A stretch of DNA of 64,000 bases from Talinum fruticosum (GCA_021018815.1 JAITYX010000030.1:1937001-2001000); one strand, 5' to 3'; positions 1-13,684 are shown, numbered from the stretch's first letter. The notes: generated by a model not told the origin, from the letters alone. Numbers and translations: made by a program.

Positions 1-1180
1 GTTAAAAATGTTAATTTGAAATCATTTAGGGGATTAGTATGCTTTTCAAGGACAGAGAGGCATGGTGCCCTTAAAAAAATTATTTTTCTTTATATTTTGA
101 TTCCCCTTTTTGGTCAAATGATGGTGGACTCAAGGTATAAAAAAAATAGAACTTATAAAAGAATTATCTTCTAATCGAAAATTAGATGTAAATTTAATGT
201 CAATTATAGTTATTTTTAATTTGATAAAATAGATGACGAGAAGTGACAATTAAATCAAAATCCACGTTTTGATACTATGTTTTCATTGTGTTTCTTTTTC
301 ATGTTTAGTTAGATCTGCTATATGCGTATATTTATCGTTCACAATTATTATCCTTTTTTCCATTATATATATAATTTTTAATCGATTCCCTTTTCTTAAG
401 ATAAACCGTGATTTTATTCCTTTCTATTTTATTTATTTATTCTTCATTCACTTTGACGTTATTTTTTTACTTTGTTAGTGGTGTAGCCTTTTTCAAATGG
501 GTGTTTTTCTGGTATGGTTAGGTGAAGTCCAAGCTTTAGGTGCGAATTCTTTCTTCATCTTGGTATTACATGTCTTGGCCGTGCTGCTATTGTTAACTGG
601 TCACGGGGGCAAATCGGATCCTTGTCGAGTGAAGTTCTTTAATTATATAATCTCTTACTTTTCGGGGAAAAAAGAAAACATAAAAAGTATATGAAAACGT
701 CTTTTATGGCAGTAAAAAGTACTACGAAATTATTATAACATAACTAAAAACTAATATCAAATCATCGTCTAATAATATTGAAAATTGTAAGTAGTATGTT
801 TTGTTGAAAAATGCAAGTTGTAGTACATATGATCTGTGTGAAGGATATAGCTAATATCTTCCCATTTGACAATTATTTTTGTCTCAAAATAATCTTCTAA
901 CTGGTCATTAAACATTTTTAAAAAATGTGTTTTTACATCAGGAATACATATAAACACGAGACGGGAGAGCAACATAACTTGCCTTAAAAGACGTAGATCG
1001 GAATTGGAGCCCAAGATCTAGCTTTACACTACACCCAAATGCAACCCTAATATAGTATACCATGGACCCAATATTCGGCTAAATAGACCCTCCTTCCTTG
1101 CCCACAAGGCCACAATGTCACAAATCATCCAATCGAACATAATGCAGGTGGGACGTACAATTGACAAAACTTCAGGAAAC
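1..1180. other. intergenic, no gene recognised
   Basis: AT-rich sequence without a convincing gene. A 65-codon plus-strand reading frame near 497-694 and an 81-codon minus-strand frame near 769-1014 lack family resemblance, splice context or a promoter. Part of 1180-1946 is probably 3' untranslated or downstream sequence of the minus-strand RING gene that ends at 1947. Confidence 0.5.
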
Positions 1181-1396
1181 GAATCAATCTACAAAACAAT
1201 TTTATTTACGAGTCTGTTCCATATATTCCTAAGATCATCATCCAAAGCAGACATGTAAAGACAGAAACTATGTACATTCAGATCCTGTAGAGCATCTCTA
1301 ATAAGGAGGGAACAAGTAGGCAAAAGGACGGAAAAGTGACATGGACTGACTGACTGAGGGAGAGTCAGGATAACGGTTTGCTGCTTGAAAGATCTA

Positions 1397-1399
<3 letters not shown>

Positions 1400-1446
<47 letters not shown>
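1400..1446. repeat. (GT)n microsatellite
   Basis: An uninterrupted GT/TG dinucleotide tract of about 47 bases. It makes artificial Thr-His or Val-Cys reading frames on both strands, which should not be taken as genes. Confidence 0.95.
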
Positions 1447-1448
<2 letters not shown>

Positions 1449-1946
1449 TGTTGAAGAAACAAGCGCAACCGAGGGGAAACATGAAGAGACTCAATATCCC
1501 AAAAAATTGGGGTCATCATTTCTGATAGTATGCAATACAATGCAACTGATGATAACAATCTCAACATACTACTGATCTAAAATCCATTGCATTGTGTTGC
1601 ATACTACCAAGTATAAAACAAGTATGGGGCCATTCGCCATAATCATGGTTCAAGACCGACTTGAAGTAAGCTGCAAGGATCCGCCTGACAAACAAGGCAA
1701 ACACCACCGAAATATCACTCCCAAGATCTTTTCCCATTATCCCCTGCTCTCTTCGGAAAACATCAGTTTGAACTTTGAAGACCAACTTGAGATATATGCA
1801 TCGCTCCCACGACAGTGAATGATCAGCTAACTACACAGCTTCCGTCTCTGGCTCCAGTGAACTTCTAACATTAAAACATGTGATTCTAAACTAGCCATGG
1901 TTATTGACCGCCACTTAAATACTGGACATCCGAGCTAGCATCGACG

Positions 1947-4487
1947 CTAACTATTTATGCTTTCATCAATTACCACTTCCTGCATCAGAAAGGTCAGACT
2001 CATCAAATGAACCAGCCTCTAAAGACAAATCATACTCATGTTTATCTGAATTAGAGCTGATCATGTCTGAGGCCATAGAGCCACAGATTTGAAATATGAC
2101 CCAAAATTTTTAAGAGAAGCACATAACCAATCGACATGATGAATTTAACCAGAAACTTACATGTGCTATTTAAAACTCGAAAATGACCCAATTATTATAT
2201 GATTCAACCTGACCTGGATCAACCTTAATGTCAAAAGTACCAAGTATGAAGGAACCGGTGCACTGACCTGATCACACACAGGACAGTCGTCACTTCTTTC
2301 CATCCACTCAAGAATGCAACAAAGATGAAAATGATGATCACATTTAGTAAGCATCTTAGGGTTTTCCTCTGTGTACTCTGCATTAAAACAAGCAGGAGTA
2401 TTAGAAAGTAAAGACATATAAAAGAAAAATGATGTCATAATAGTTGAAATGCTTGCTATTGGAGACTGATAATAACATTAAACAGAATTCATTCAATCAT
2501 GACCTTCAAGACATATTGGACATTCTTCTTCTTCTATAGTCGTAACAACTGGATCAACGGGCTTCTTAAGATCATCTTCTGAATCTTTTGGGGTGAGTTC
2601 CAGAATAGAATGTTCTTTGCCGTCTACTCCCTTCTCTGGATTTTCAGGTGAATTAACAGTGTTTGGTATCACAGTTGAACCAGCACCAGTCCTGTCGGTG
2701 GCTATTTCACTCTTGGCAACATAATTTATTCCGCCTCCAGGTGGAGGTGATGGTTGAGGAAGTCCTAAATCAATGTCATAGGGAACTGGCAGCGGCGGCG
2801 GAGTATATGTATCAGGAATTGACGTATCTAGATTTGTATCAACCAGAAGTCCTGCTGATGATCCAGAGGGTCCATCATGGTGCGCAGACAAGGGCTGACG
2901 CTCCTCTGAGGTTCTTGGGCTCTGCAGAAAGTTCAAACCAAGAAATTATCCCCCTAAAAACTACTGTTCAGTCCTTGAATGGTTGCTAAAAATGGTTACC
3001 ACCCCTCCCCCAAAAAAATAAAAAAACCAACAATTACCAACACCATTGGACACCCTTTACATGACTTGGGTAACACACTAAAAAGAAAATAGCAAAGTGT
3101 ACATAGTGAATCAATAAAAAAAAGTTTGTATACTTTATTAAGTGCATTACATGGTTGAGGTTGTTCAGGGTAGCATGAGGTAAATGGAAGCATACACAAG
3201 GAATATCAAGGAACTTTAAGGACTCAAGTGACTTCAACCTCATGGTCACAAGATAGGTCTCGATGTCATGGCTTGATGGATCTTCCAGTGTAACTATTGC
3301 CTTCAAGTATTAACAACTTCGTAAATCTTATGACTGTTTCCAGGACTGGATGCTGCATACCCGGGCTCAGCTACCATAAAAACTTCACTGCATTGGACCC
3401 TAACGTCATATTCTTCCTAGAAGCAAGATAATCTCAGCATCTAGGTACTGGTCATTATCATTTTTTAATCTTTTATAGCAGATGTATGCATTACATCACA
3501 AACATGGCTATATACCTTCAAACCTTCAGTCCTCGCTACATGCCGCACTTCTGCACCCCAAGTGGCATAGCGTCTTCCAGATCCTCTCCCCCAACAGAAA
3601 AAAAGAAGGAAAAAAAAGGAGGGTGAGGAAAGAGGGAGGGGGCTTGACGAGTTAAGTTAGCAGCCTCTGTCTGCACTAAACACCAAATCTCTTCCATACT
3701 TCAAAGAAAAACAGAGGTATAGAGTGCACCAAGTAATCAACCTAATTGCTTGTGCCTCGACCAGCTTTCATTAGTCACTGTCAGCTGAATCCGTTAGGCA
3801 TCACCTGTGTCAGCAGGGGAATGGATACAGCACACGCACCTCCCACTATACGATAGTCTTCTTTAATTCTACCACTAGAGAGAATGACTCAGCCACTGCT
3901 TTCTGACTTCATTATACAGGTCCATGTGAAGTTTAGAAAATAGTTTCCTTAGGACATTGGGATTTTATTTACCTCAGGAAATTTTCATGTCACAGAAGGC
4001 AACTCAACAGCCACCCCATCCTAATAACTACGGCCAATCAGCCCTCATACAGGCCAAACACCGAAAGCATTAGTAAAATTCATCCACCAGTCTAGGCACA
4101 AGGTTTTTGACCCAAAACACTAGGAGTATAAGCGTATAATGGAGGGGATCAAGGAATAAAAACTTTTGTCAAATTTTCACATTGATTGAAGGGTACCGAA
4201 TTGGCACAATTTAATGATTCTGATGAGATTATGTGTAACATGCAATAAAGAAAAATCAGCTTGCATGATATTACAAAATGACTATACACAGAATTACCAT
4301 GGTCTTCCCAAACTCTCACTTTTGAAATGGTTCATAAGCTTCTTTCCATTTTCAACGGGCAAAAACACAATTTAAGTAGTATTGCAAACGATTCGTTAGA
4401 ACGCATGAGGATTCTCACATAATAGTATGTAGGTGCCCTAATTGGTTCAGATCTCCTAGAAGAGAAGCAGCAGCAGCAACCTCCCAT
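1947..4487 (-). CDS. RHB1A: RHB1A-like RING-H2 E3 ubiquitin ligase
   Basis: Four coding exons on the minus strand: 4487-4419, 2921-2504, 2377-2268 and 1979-1947. All introns are GT-AG, and the joined frame is open for 630 nt (209 aa). The protein starts MGGCCCC, a Gly2 plus cysteine cluster that predicts N-myristoylation and palmitoylation, so membrane attachment is likely. A Ser/Pro-rich middle containing SEERQPLSAHHDG and LLVDTNLDTS follows. The C-terminal RING-H2 has C157, C160, C175, H177, H180, C183, C194 and C197, with CPICLEEY and CPVC motifs. This layout matches plant RHB1A (At4g00335), a probable E3 that would recruit an E2 enzyme; its substrates are unknown. The start is fixed by the MGGCCCC context. 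Intron 1 is about 1.5 kb. A related At3g02290-type ligase is the main alternative. Confidence 0.85.
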
Positions 4488-5926
4488 TTCTTGTTATCTA
4501 CGCTCTGTTATCCACCTGATATTAGCATCCAGCATATTTTCCTCTCTTGTAGCACAGAATGATGTCACTTCAAACACATATAAAGAGTATTAAAAACGTT
4601 ACAGAAAAAAGGTATGGATGTTGCCCAATACAGAAAGAAATCCACCAGGGACACTTTGAGTAAAAACAAACAAACAGATAATAAGGCTCACAATCAGCAT
4701 TGTCCAGGATACAAAAAGAAGATTTGAAAGTAAAAATACTACAATAAAAACTATTCAATGAATGACTTTTAAATGAAAAATATATCTGGCAAGTTGTGGC
4801 ATTATTTCCCAAGCAGGTCTTTCCATAATATACATTTAGAATCCTAGGGCCTCCTTCAAATAGCTATTAATTCATCAACCATAATCCTCTAATTTACTTA
4901 TTTGAACTGAAAGCGAAGAAAAGTAAGTTAAAAAGAAAATTCCTTAAACCTGAGTCCACACCCGCTGAAATCATAACACTAAAATCATACAAAGAATAAA
5001 GGTGTTTTTTGGGAGCCTGTGATCTTTGCCAATTATGTTCAGGAGTTGTAGGAGCAATTTCTTCAGCTTGGAATTACAGGGCATAGATACACAAATTACT
5101 GTGATTGTCCCACAGCAACAGTAAAGAAGCATTTCCATCCCAAAAAATATTTAAAGTGATAATTTTTAAGCCAACAGCATTTACTTAAAGAAAAAGAGCC
5201 ATATCTCTGGACATCCACAATTTCTACCCAAATAACTTGTTGTTATTCACAATTAACCAGTGAGGCAACAGAAAATCAATTTTTCTCAATTCCTCAGAAC
5301 TCTCATATAGTTCTCAAACTGATGGACAAATAGTACCTAATTCACACAAGCATCCAAGTACCAAAAACAAAAGTTCTTAAACCCTCAATCCCAGTAGCTC
5401 CATGATCATAGTTATCCCAAGTCTATTTGTCGAGCATGATTACATAAAACTCAACAAAATACTCGCAGAAAGAGATCAATTCGTAGTGAATAACACCAAC
5501 AAGGCAAAATCAAACAACGAAAATCTCTTACTCCAGTTGCCATTTAAAAAAGAATGCTTTTTTTCCTCAACAACAAACCAAAGCAAAAAATTCCACACGC
5601 TCAGCTTTTTCTCTAAGTATATCCGACTCGCATACAATTGATTACACAAAGTAACACCGATTTTCATCATCATCAAGCATGAATTCAAATAAACTCAACA
5701 AAAGCAGTTGAATAACCACTTCGGAGTAAGACAAATAGCTAAAAAATTACACGAATCAAGCCAAACAATGAACAGAACCAAAACTTAAACCCTAACAAAA
5801 AGTCACTTCCACGCCAAAAATCAATCAACTACATGCTTAAAAAACAAATACGCATAACAAAAAAAGGCAAATTCAGCATAATCAATCAACGAAAATCACG
5901 AATCCACGAAAGAAGATGATGAATAC

Positions 5927-6120
5927 CTGATCGTGCCAAAATTATTCGGAATTTCAACGCCGAAAAAATTGAAGAGAGAGAAGGTGAGTCGAATTATCGG
6001 CGCACTAATCAGCTGACGCCCCTGCTTATCTCTCTCTCTCTGCCCTTTAAGGCTTCGGTGGAGGAAAGAAAGAGGTAGAGAGAGAAAGGGAGACTAATCG
6101 TGGAAAAATAGAAAGATAAA
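5927..6120 (-). other. probable 5' untranslated exon of the RHB1A-like gene
   Basis: On the minus strand CAG|GTATTC at 5929-5924 is a good donor site. It lies about 30-200 bases downstream of a TATA-like box and 1.4 kb before the MGGCCCC start codon. The sequence is CT/GA-rich, as plant leaders often are. The acceptor is probably one of the AG sites just above 4490. The leader intron is inferred, not proven. Confidence 0.5.
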
Positions 6121-6145
6121 TACGGCCAAAATTCGAGGCAAAGAG

Positions 6146-6151
6146 TATATA
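6146..6151 (-). promoter_or_regulatory. TATA-like box of the RHB1A-like gene
   Basis: CTATATACT on the minus strand, about 30 bases before the CT-rich leader. The spacing fits a start site near 6115. Confidence 0.45.
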
Positions 6152-6189
6152 GGGAGAGCCTTTCTCGTTCTACGCGCTAGAGTATAAAT

Positions 6190-8985
6190 GAAGAACGCAC
6201 GCGCCATTGAGTTTTGTGACAGCTGGTTAGCTGATGTGTCAAGTTAGATATTATGTGGAAAAATAAATAAGTTTTTTTCCTTGCTGGGCCCCACAATGGT
6301 TCACCAACCTTTGCTATGACTGAGCTCTTTGAATAATCACCCGGTCAAATATTGTTACAATCAAAATTGACTTTGGACTTTACTTTTTAAAAGAAAATTA
6401 ATGGACTTTGATTTCAAATTTCCATGATCCCTTTGGCGTTTTGACCACAAGATAGAGAGAAAAAGGAGAATGCAATGTAGAGGAAACATCCTTTATTAAG
6501 TTAAGATATTAATCTCAAATGTTTATCCATAGGCCATTTTATTGAATATGTTTAATTGGATAGATGAAATCAGTTGACCTGATATAACGTAAAGTTTTCA
6601 TAAAAGACCCGATACTTATAGGATTTAATATGGACAATTTGGAAAACATAATTAGAAACATGTATGGATAGGTTCCATTGATATCTTCGGTAAAATACGG
6701 TACATCTTAACGCTACATAATTATCCGGTACGCATAAACTTATTAGTCTTAACTATATCTTGAGTTGGTATAGAGACGGGATCCCCAATAGGTCAAGACA
6801 ACATATTTGTATGTCAAAACAAGAAAATGCTCGAAAACGTATTTAGTATGACTCAAATGTTTGGTATATTTCATTCGTCACACTAAATAGATATCATATT
6901 CATAGAATATGAGTAACAAGTAACGAGTCAACAATAGACATGCTAATTAAACCATACTAATTAAGAAACGGAAGAAGGTAGTATAGATGTAGATGAAAAA
7001 GATCAAAATTCAGCAATCAAAGTCAGCATTTAGATATTTTTTTTGTGTTGTTTTTTGGTTGGTAATTAAGAGGAATGGAATTATAAGCATTGGTGAGAAT
7101 AAGGCAGAGATTTCGTTTTCACCAATTAATGAAACATCTTGAGTCATTGACAAATAAATATGGATTAGCCACAAAATTGTTAATTAAGTGATCTTTGGAG
7201 GGTTGGATTTTGAACAATTCTCCAAACTGATTAGAAAAATGGACCAGTAATTATTGGTAATGGTTAGCAAAAGTAAGGATCTCGGTAAGTGGTTAACGAG
7301 TGTTGGCTAAAATATGTTTGACCCGAAAAGTTAAACTGACATTGAAGGTGAGACAAATATAAGTCAGATTAGAGATAAGAATCAAATTCACACTAATAGT
7401 AAAAAAATTAGCAACTCAACTCTCACAAAACGGTGAGAATAATTTACTGAAAAGAAGTATGGAGTATAAAAATACCCTAACTAAATAGAACTTTAATTAG
7501 CATACGAATTGCGGCCCATCACCAGTAATTATGGATTACGGCATTGCATTATGAAAGTAGATGGAGGGTAGGGTTTTTTAAAAAGAAATTGCGGTTTTTT
7601 ATCTACTGTTTATGAGGTGTAATTCCTTAACAATGTGATTCATGTGATAGAGACAAATTCAAATCCAAGCATTACTTTACCAATTGAGATTCAATACTTT
7701 ACCAATTGAGATAATTACATATATTTTTTTACTAAATTATTTATTTTTGAAATTAAAAAGTAAGCAATTTGTTTTTGAAATTTAAAAGTGAAATAATTTA
7801 TTTAAAAAAAAAATAGATTCATGAGAGAGTGGAGCCCATAACCACACAAGGCCGAGGTAAACAAAAGGAATAATGAGGAGAAGAAAGGGGGCCATTTGCA
7901 ATATGTTGTTATTGGGCCACCTCAAATTCAAAGCATGGTACTCTTCAAGCATATATTGACAACCTAGCCTTACCCCTTCTTCCTTCCCCATTAAATTCGA
8001 TATTCAAACCCCTTTTTTTTTTCAAGCCCCGAAAAAAAAACAAGATGAATTAGACATCAGTCACCATACCGAAATTAGGAGATGTCACAAGAACAAAGAT
8101 TTCTACAAATCGCCTATAAATCAATTATTGGACCCATCACTTTCAATTTTTTTTTTTGGATATGAAAGAGTAGTTTAAAACAAAAATATAAATTTTACAT
8201 GTTCAAACATAGTTACATTTCACAATACATTATGACTTCTTCAAGGGTTTATTTGAAATTATATAAAAATCATCATTTATTATTGTTTTCTATACATTTA
8301 TGTTCGTTTATACTTTTTCTTGTTAATCGTTTTTGTTATGTATGCTATTTCTGTTCAATTTTTTAAAACTTTAAACCAAACCTAATTGAAAAGAAAAATA
8401 TTGATCAATTAGTGATCCAACAGCTCCAATCACGGGTCTCATATTAATAAAAATTGATAAAAATCTAAGTATAAACAGTCTTATCCTAATAAACTTATTT
8501 GCATGTAGCTGTGGGGAGGCTGATTTACAGATATCCTCAAAAAACAACAAAACGAAAACTGAAAAAACAAAGAAAAACAAGTAATTTCTCGAGCCCACAG
8601 TTTGGCCCAATCTTGTTTTGTTGCAGTTAGTAATTGTCCTATACAGGGCGAAGGAACCCCATCCCTTGATCGTGATGGATGTGGGGTAGATATGCATGAA
8701 ATAATAAAAGCGGTAAAAAATTACATGAACTATATAAACATATATATATATAACCAAAAAAATGCAAAACAAAACAAATTAGGAAAAATACAAAAAAGAG
8801 GGTGGAAAAACTCAGGGCTCCAAATTCATAGACAAAAGTCAAGGGCCCCATCATTTTGAGATATTTTCCACAGCCAAAGGTCAACACAAAGATTTAAGAC
8901 ATCTTTTCCCAATCCACATGATAGACTCTGGTGAGGTGAGTCCAACACCAGACAATGGTTAAATGTAGCTAGTCTTACCTGGACA
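6190..8985. other. intergenic, no gene recognised
   Basis: AT-rich sequence with homopolymer runs and no supported gene. The 133-codon minus frame at 8371-8772 is Phe/Ile/Tyr-rich, low in complexity and without family resemblance. Confidence 0.5.
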
Positions 8986-9091
8986 ATGACTTTGCACAAG
9001 ATGTTCACAAAAACCCAACAATAGATTTCAGAGTAACGATGACTTTGCACAAGATGTTCACAAAAACCCAACAATAGATTTCGGAGTAACG
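8986..9091. repeat. 53-bp tandem duplication
   Basis: Two adjacent copies, 8986-9038 and 9039-9091, begin ATGACTTTGCACAAGATG and differ at a single A/G position. They lie about 350 bases beyond the stop codon of the AFR-like gene, perhaps in its 3' flank. Confidence 0.9.
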
Positions 9092-9444
9092 ATAACAGTG
9101 TAAGAGGTAGCCAACAAGTAACAACTCAAAGTTCATCCATAGTGAGATATAAATAAACACCAGATATCCTATCTAAATGTAAAAAAATACCCGAGGGTTA
9201 CGATTCAAGAGAAAGATGGGGATATATATAACAGAGAAATCAGGTTATCTACGCCGCATTACAAGGTTAGAATCCAGCAGAAGAGTGGGTTCGAGATAGA
9301 CCGGGGGCAAAAGAACCCTCCTCTTCAATTAACAGGTCTATCAGTTAGACTTTGATCTAAAGAGTTAGAGGCTAAGATTCATGTATATTTATATGACATA
9401 ATTACATAGAGCAAGCAATTTTCAACACCTGCATATTCATAATT

Positions 9445-11964
9445 TCACTCCCTACTTCTGCTATTGTTCCTCAGTTTCTTGGCTGCACGGACGAATTCAG
9501 CAATCACTTGTATCTCATCAACTTGCTGCCATGTCGAAATTGACAAGAGGGTCAGCAATTCACATGCCTTTATATAACAGAACCATTTGCACGATTAGAT
9601 GGGGGTGAGGGAAGTGAGGGAGACCTGTGAAGCAAAGTGGCGCTGCACTATATTAACCATCTGCTCCCTTGATGAAGCAGGATTCACACTGCCCTGAAAA
9701 AATAGTCAATTATGATATTAGATGATGCTCAAAAGTTGGAGCAGATAAACAAAAGGTTACATAGTAAGGCATGTGATACTGACAAGATGAAAGCGGCTCA
9801 AGTATCTCCAGAGAGAATCACTTCCCAGCTTAGCGAAGTTCAGCTTCTGACATGTTCAGGGAATAAAACCACTGTTAGGACCATTAATGCAGACAAATTC
9901 AACAGGTATGGAAACAATGGCAAATGCCACATTGGATATTTGGATCATATATTAGGTGGCAAAACAAAAACAATAAGTCCCAGTTTACACAATTTCGACA
10001 AGCTCGTGACGTGAGACTTGTGCCACGGGACACAATACCTACTTAGAATACTACTTAACGTCTGGCCACATTTTCCAAAACATCGGCATAGAACCAACGG
10101 TTAACTGTCATTTGATGTTGGAATACAATACGAGTATATTCCCCAAACCAGAAATAAATCCGATAAGCATGCAATGCATCATAGTACACACCACGGTCCA
10201 AGTGTAGACACAAAAAGGATACAGTAATCATGTCGTTGGTTATTTTCCCACTCAGTGTAATTTCAAAAAGCTTAGAATTTAATGGCAATTATACATGTCC
10301 TTTGCTAAAAAGCAGGCACTATCGACCCGTCAAACCACTAAAACAAGACTAAAAAACTGTGGAAATGCCGGAGCAGGCTACTACCTGAATAGCAGTTGAC
10401 CCCAGAAAGATATGGTGGTGGCGAGAAAAGATTTCATAGAATTCACAGCTTTTTGAGAACGGGCAGTAAAATCCAATCAAATATAGTGGCAAGACCCTAA
10501 GATTCCTTGAAAAGGAACTCTGATGCCTTTTCATTTAATTAAAATACCAGGAAGGGAATTATCCGAATAAGCTTCTTACACAGTGAGGGGTATGAATGTT
10601 GGTTTGGAACTCTTTAAAGCAGTGCCGGTTGTTCGACTTTGCTGAGGGAGCCCATGGTCTAGTATGACGAACTCTTGGCTTGCTCACTTTGTGGAACTCC
10701 ATGCTACTTGCTGCCCCAGGGGAATAAAAACAAAGTCGAGTTGAGAAGTGCCCATCACTGTTTATTTGATCGAATGGTAGAATTAGAGAATTGAAATTTG
10801 CAGCTTACCAAAGTCATGGTCCTTTTCACCCAGATCAGAGCTGCTACTAGAGTGATCGAGCTCATCGTCTTCCTCATTTCCTGTGGGCGGTTCTAGCACA
10901 CTGAGAGCATTTCTCTGCAGCTTAACCTCAATCCCATTCTTAAGAACCTTCAAAAATACAAAAACATGATTACTGAATCACAAACGGCCCGGAAAGTAAA
11001 AAGAGACAAACGCATTACTCCTCCATCATCTTCAACAGCGATAAACAACACCAGCATAATGTGAAAAGAGAACATAACTTTTTCAGCAGCACAATTGTAG
11101 AAAATGAGAATGCAGTCACAAAACATGATAATTGACAGCTGGGCCTTCATCTTTAACTATCCTCACTATCCTTTTCCAGTACTGTCAACTTCCCCCACTT
11201 TCTCAAGTGTGGAAACAATTTCAGGCCTATTGACATAAAAAATCCCGGTTGCCACCAATTTTAATGCCCTCAAAAAAGAAAAAGATGATTACCAAGACTA
11301 GATTACCAGAAGCACTATTTAATTAAAGAAACAATGGCAGTTCTTAATCATGCTCTGTCGATAAAACGACAATCCCCATCAGCCAGCTTTTCACAATTTC
11401 TTTTTAATCAGGAAGAAAACACAATCCGGGATCGGGTTCAGCTTATTATAATTCCCAGCACCAGAGAATAAGACACTACATCAGTCACTCCGTACAAATG
11501 ACAAATGATATTTAATATCAAAAAATGTATCTTCTGTTCAAATAGTATGAATCCTAAAGCTCATCCACAATAAGAAATTCAACCAACAGGACAAATAGCT
11601 AAAGACAATATGAATAGTAGGAGTGACAAAAGGGCAATCTAATCTCAATATTCCAATCCAGAAACATCTGCACAATTGCATAAACTAATACAATGTGATA
11701 TTAATATAACTCCATGATATAATTTGAATATTATAAGTTAAGAAACTATGATAAGCAAGATAAGGGCAATACCAGCCAATGCCAACCACCAAGACCAACA
11801 GCCTTCTTCACCACACCTTGCAAACCCACCAAGACGGATTTGGTCCGATTGTTTCCGGTTACAATCACCTTAGTGTGCCTCGGCAAAACAGAAAGCTCCT
11901 CATCACCACTCTCTTCCCTAAATGGTGACATGATCCTACTTGCACATAGCTCTGATTCAATCAT
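9445..11964 (-). CDS. AFR: AFR-like (SAP30-function-related) HDAC complex protein
   Basis: Six coding exons on the minus strand: 11964-11773, 10947-10809, 10710-10580, 9846-9784, 9693-9625 and 9525-9445. The joined frame is 675 nt (224 aa). Residues 31-90 carry the conserved block VIVTGNNRTKSVLVGLQG, GGWHWLVLKNG and EVKLQRNALSVLEPP. An acidic/Ser stretch (NEEDDELDHSSSSSD) follows. Residues 155-175 (KLNFAKLGSDSLWRYLSRFH) and the tail QRHFASQQVDEIQVI...AAKKL resemble the Sin3-binding SAP30 region. This is the architecture of Arabidopsis AFR1/AFR2, which act with a Sin3-type histone deacetylase complex in flowering control. The WRY and LVL cores are intact, but RFHL replaces the more usual RHFNL. 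The start at 11964 is the first ATG after an in-frame stop at 12063-12061; an upstream coding exon cannot be excluded. Confidence 0.8.
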
Positions 11965-12963
11965 TGTCAAGGACTGATTGCCCAAAATCCAATTCACTAA
12001 ATCCCCACCACCAAAACCCTCTTTTCTATTTCTATCCTTAATGGTACCCACACTACTTGATCAGGCAGTACCCAACACATAAACTAACCCTAATTTCCTA
12101 AAAAAGCAGTCTCAATCATCAAATTGACTTCCAAAATAAGGGTATCCCAAATCCAAATCCTATCAACTTCATTCTCAGAAGCTCCCACAATTTTAGCCCC
12201 AAATCACTTGACTCTACAAAAATCAACCACTAATGGCAAATACCAGTCCCAGATGCAGAGAATTTTTGAATCCTCCTTCAAATCCCTGAAAATGAATGCA
12301 ATAGCAAGTATATCAGATAACTACATCAAACACTATAAAAAACATCACATTATTGGCCCTTGAAAAGAAGATGACATTAGTGAAGATAAAATCAAGAGGA
12401 GCGTGAATTTGGTCTGACCCCAATTCACAATATCTGAAGCTCAAGCTCTGTGAAAGGAATTATTAAAGAGCAGAGTTCATTTTCAATGAGGGGGATTTCA
12501 CAGAATCAGAATTCACGGGTTGAGAGGGCAGACAATAAATGAACTCAACAACTGCATGCACCCAAACCCATCAATCAATTTCAAGCATTTAACAGGAGAG
12601 AGAGATTGGGAATGGGAATTTAAGCTAATGATAATAATAACAATAAGACTGTAAAGCATGGAAGAAATCGCACAGAGAACAAGAAGACTATTCACAAACA
12701 TCAAATTCCAAGGTGCCAAAAAGACACAAAGTAAAGCAATGCCATTAAATTTTCTTCTTTTCTTTGGAAGAGCACGAACCCAGGTCGTGAAATTCTAGGT
12801 GCATAGAACTTGAACCAAATGCATGCAAGAAAAACCCAGAAACTATTATTATACCTTCAAATTTCAAAAAGTTTCAAGCATAGAAGAGGGAAATGCAGAG
12901 GAGGAAAACAAGTAACGGATCTATCCCTGAGGAAGAAGAGGAAGACTGAAATTGGGGGAGCAG

Positions 12964-13080
12964 TTACAAATATTTTCTCTCTCTTAAAGGGACTTCACAG
13001 GCAGTAATTTGAGTGAGAGGGGAGAGAGAGAGAGAGGGAGAGGAGAGAGAAACACGCACTAAATGCTTACCAACTGCCAT
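12964..13080 (-). other. possible upstream ORF in the AFR-like leader
   Basis: A 38-codon frame (MAVGKHLV...) begins about 10 bases after the start site predicted from the TATA box and ends TAA. It overlaps the GA/CT-rich leader. Alternatively, GTAAGC at codons 4-5 is a donor site, so this ATG would sit in a tiny first exon. The sequence does not decide between them. Confidence 0.3.
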
Positions 13081-13119
13081 GGAAACGACCTGCAATTATC
13101 GTACGGCTGGCTCCATGGC

Positions 13120-13125
13120 TTTATA
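13120..13125 (-). promoter_or_regulatory. TATA box of the AFR-like gene
   Basis: TATAAA on the minus strand, within GGTTATAAAGCC, about 30-40 bases before a CT-rich leader. The predicted start is near 13090. Confidence 0.5.
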
Positions 13126-13636
13126 ACCGGCTATAGCCGGTTTCTTTTTCTCTTTATTTTTTATTTCGGCTTGGCTTGTTTTTTCGAGCCGGGTTTTTCT
13201 TTTTCTATTTTCAAAAAAGAGAGATTTTGAATTATTGTGCGTTGTCGTTTTGTCCACGGTGTCTGTAGTTAGGTTTTGTAGTCAAGGCAATGGTCACTAA
13301 AATATTGATTTTCCGCTTCTCCAATTAATTTATTGGGACTTTCTTTTCCTTTTTCCCTTTTTCCTTTTCAATTGATAGAAAACAAAATTATTGAATTTTT
13401 CTTTTCAAATGAGTTATAAAAAATAATATAATATAATATAATTGAATAAATGAATAAAAAATTAAACTTGAGAATTAATATATATAGAACTTCAGTTTTA
13501 ATTATTAAATAAAATCTTATTAGTACATAAGATAATTACAGTATTTGTTTAATTTATTATTAATCCGTTAAAATTTTTTAACATTTCTTATAGAGTCCAC
13601 GGAATTATTTAGCTTAAATTTCTCAATAGACATATG

Positions 13637-13637
13637 T

Positions 13638-13684
<47 letters not shown>

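Noticed and set aside
497..694. 65-codon plus frame with a hydrophobic stretch
   Set aside because: Short, single, no promoter or splice context and no recognisable motif.
1189..1494. 101-codon minus frame with a Thr-His run
   Set aside because: It is produced by the GT microsatellite and has no family resemblance.
8371..8772. 133-codon minus frame rich in Phe, Ile and Tyr
   Set aside because: Low-complexity translation of AT-rich DNA, with no domain and no gene context.
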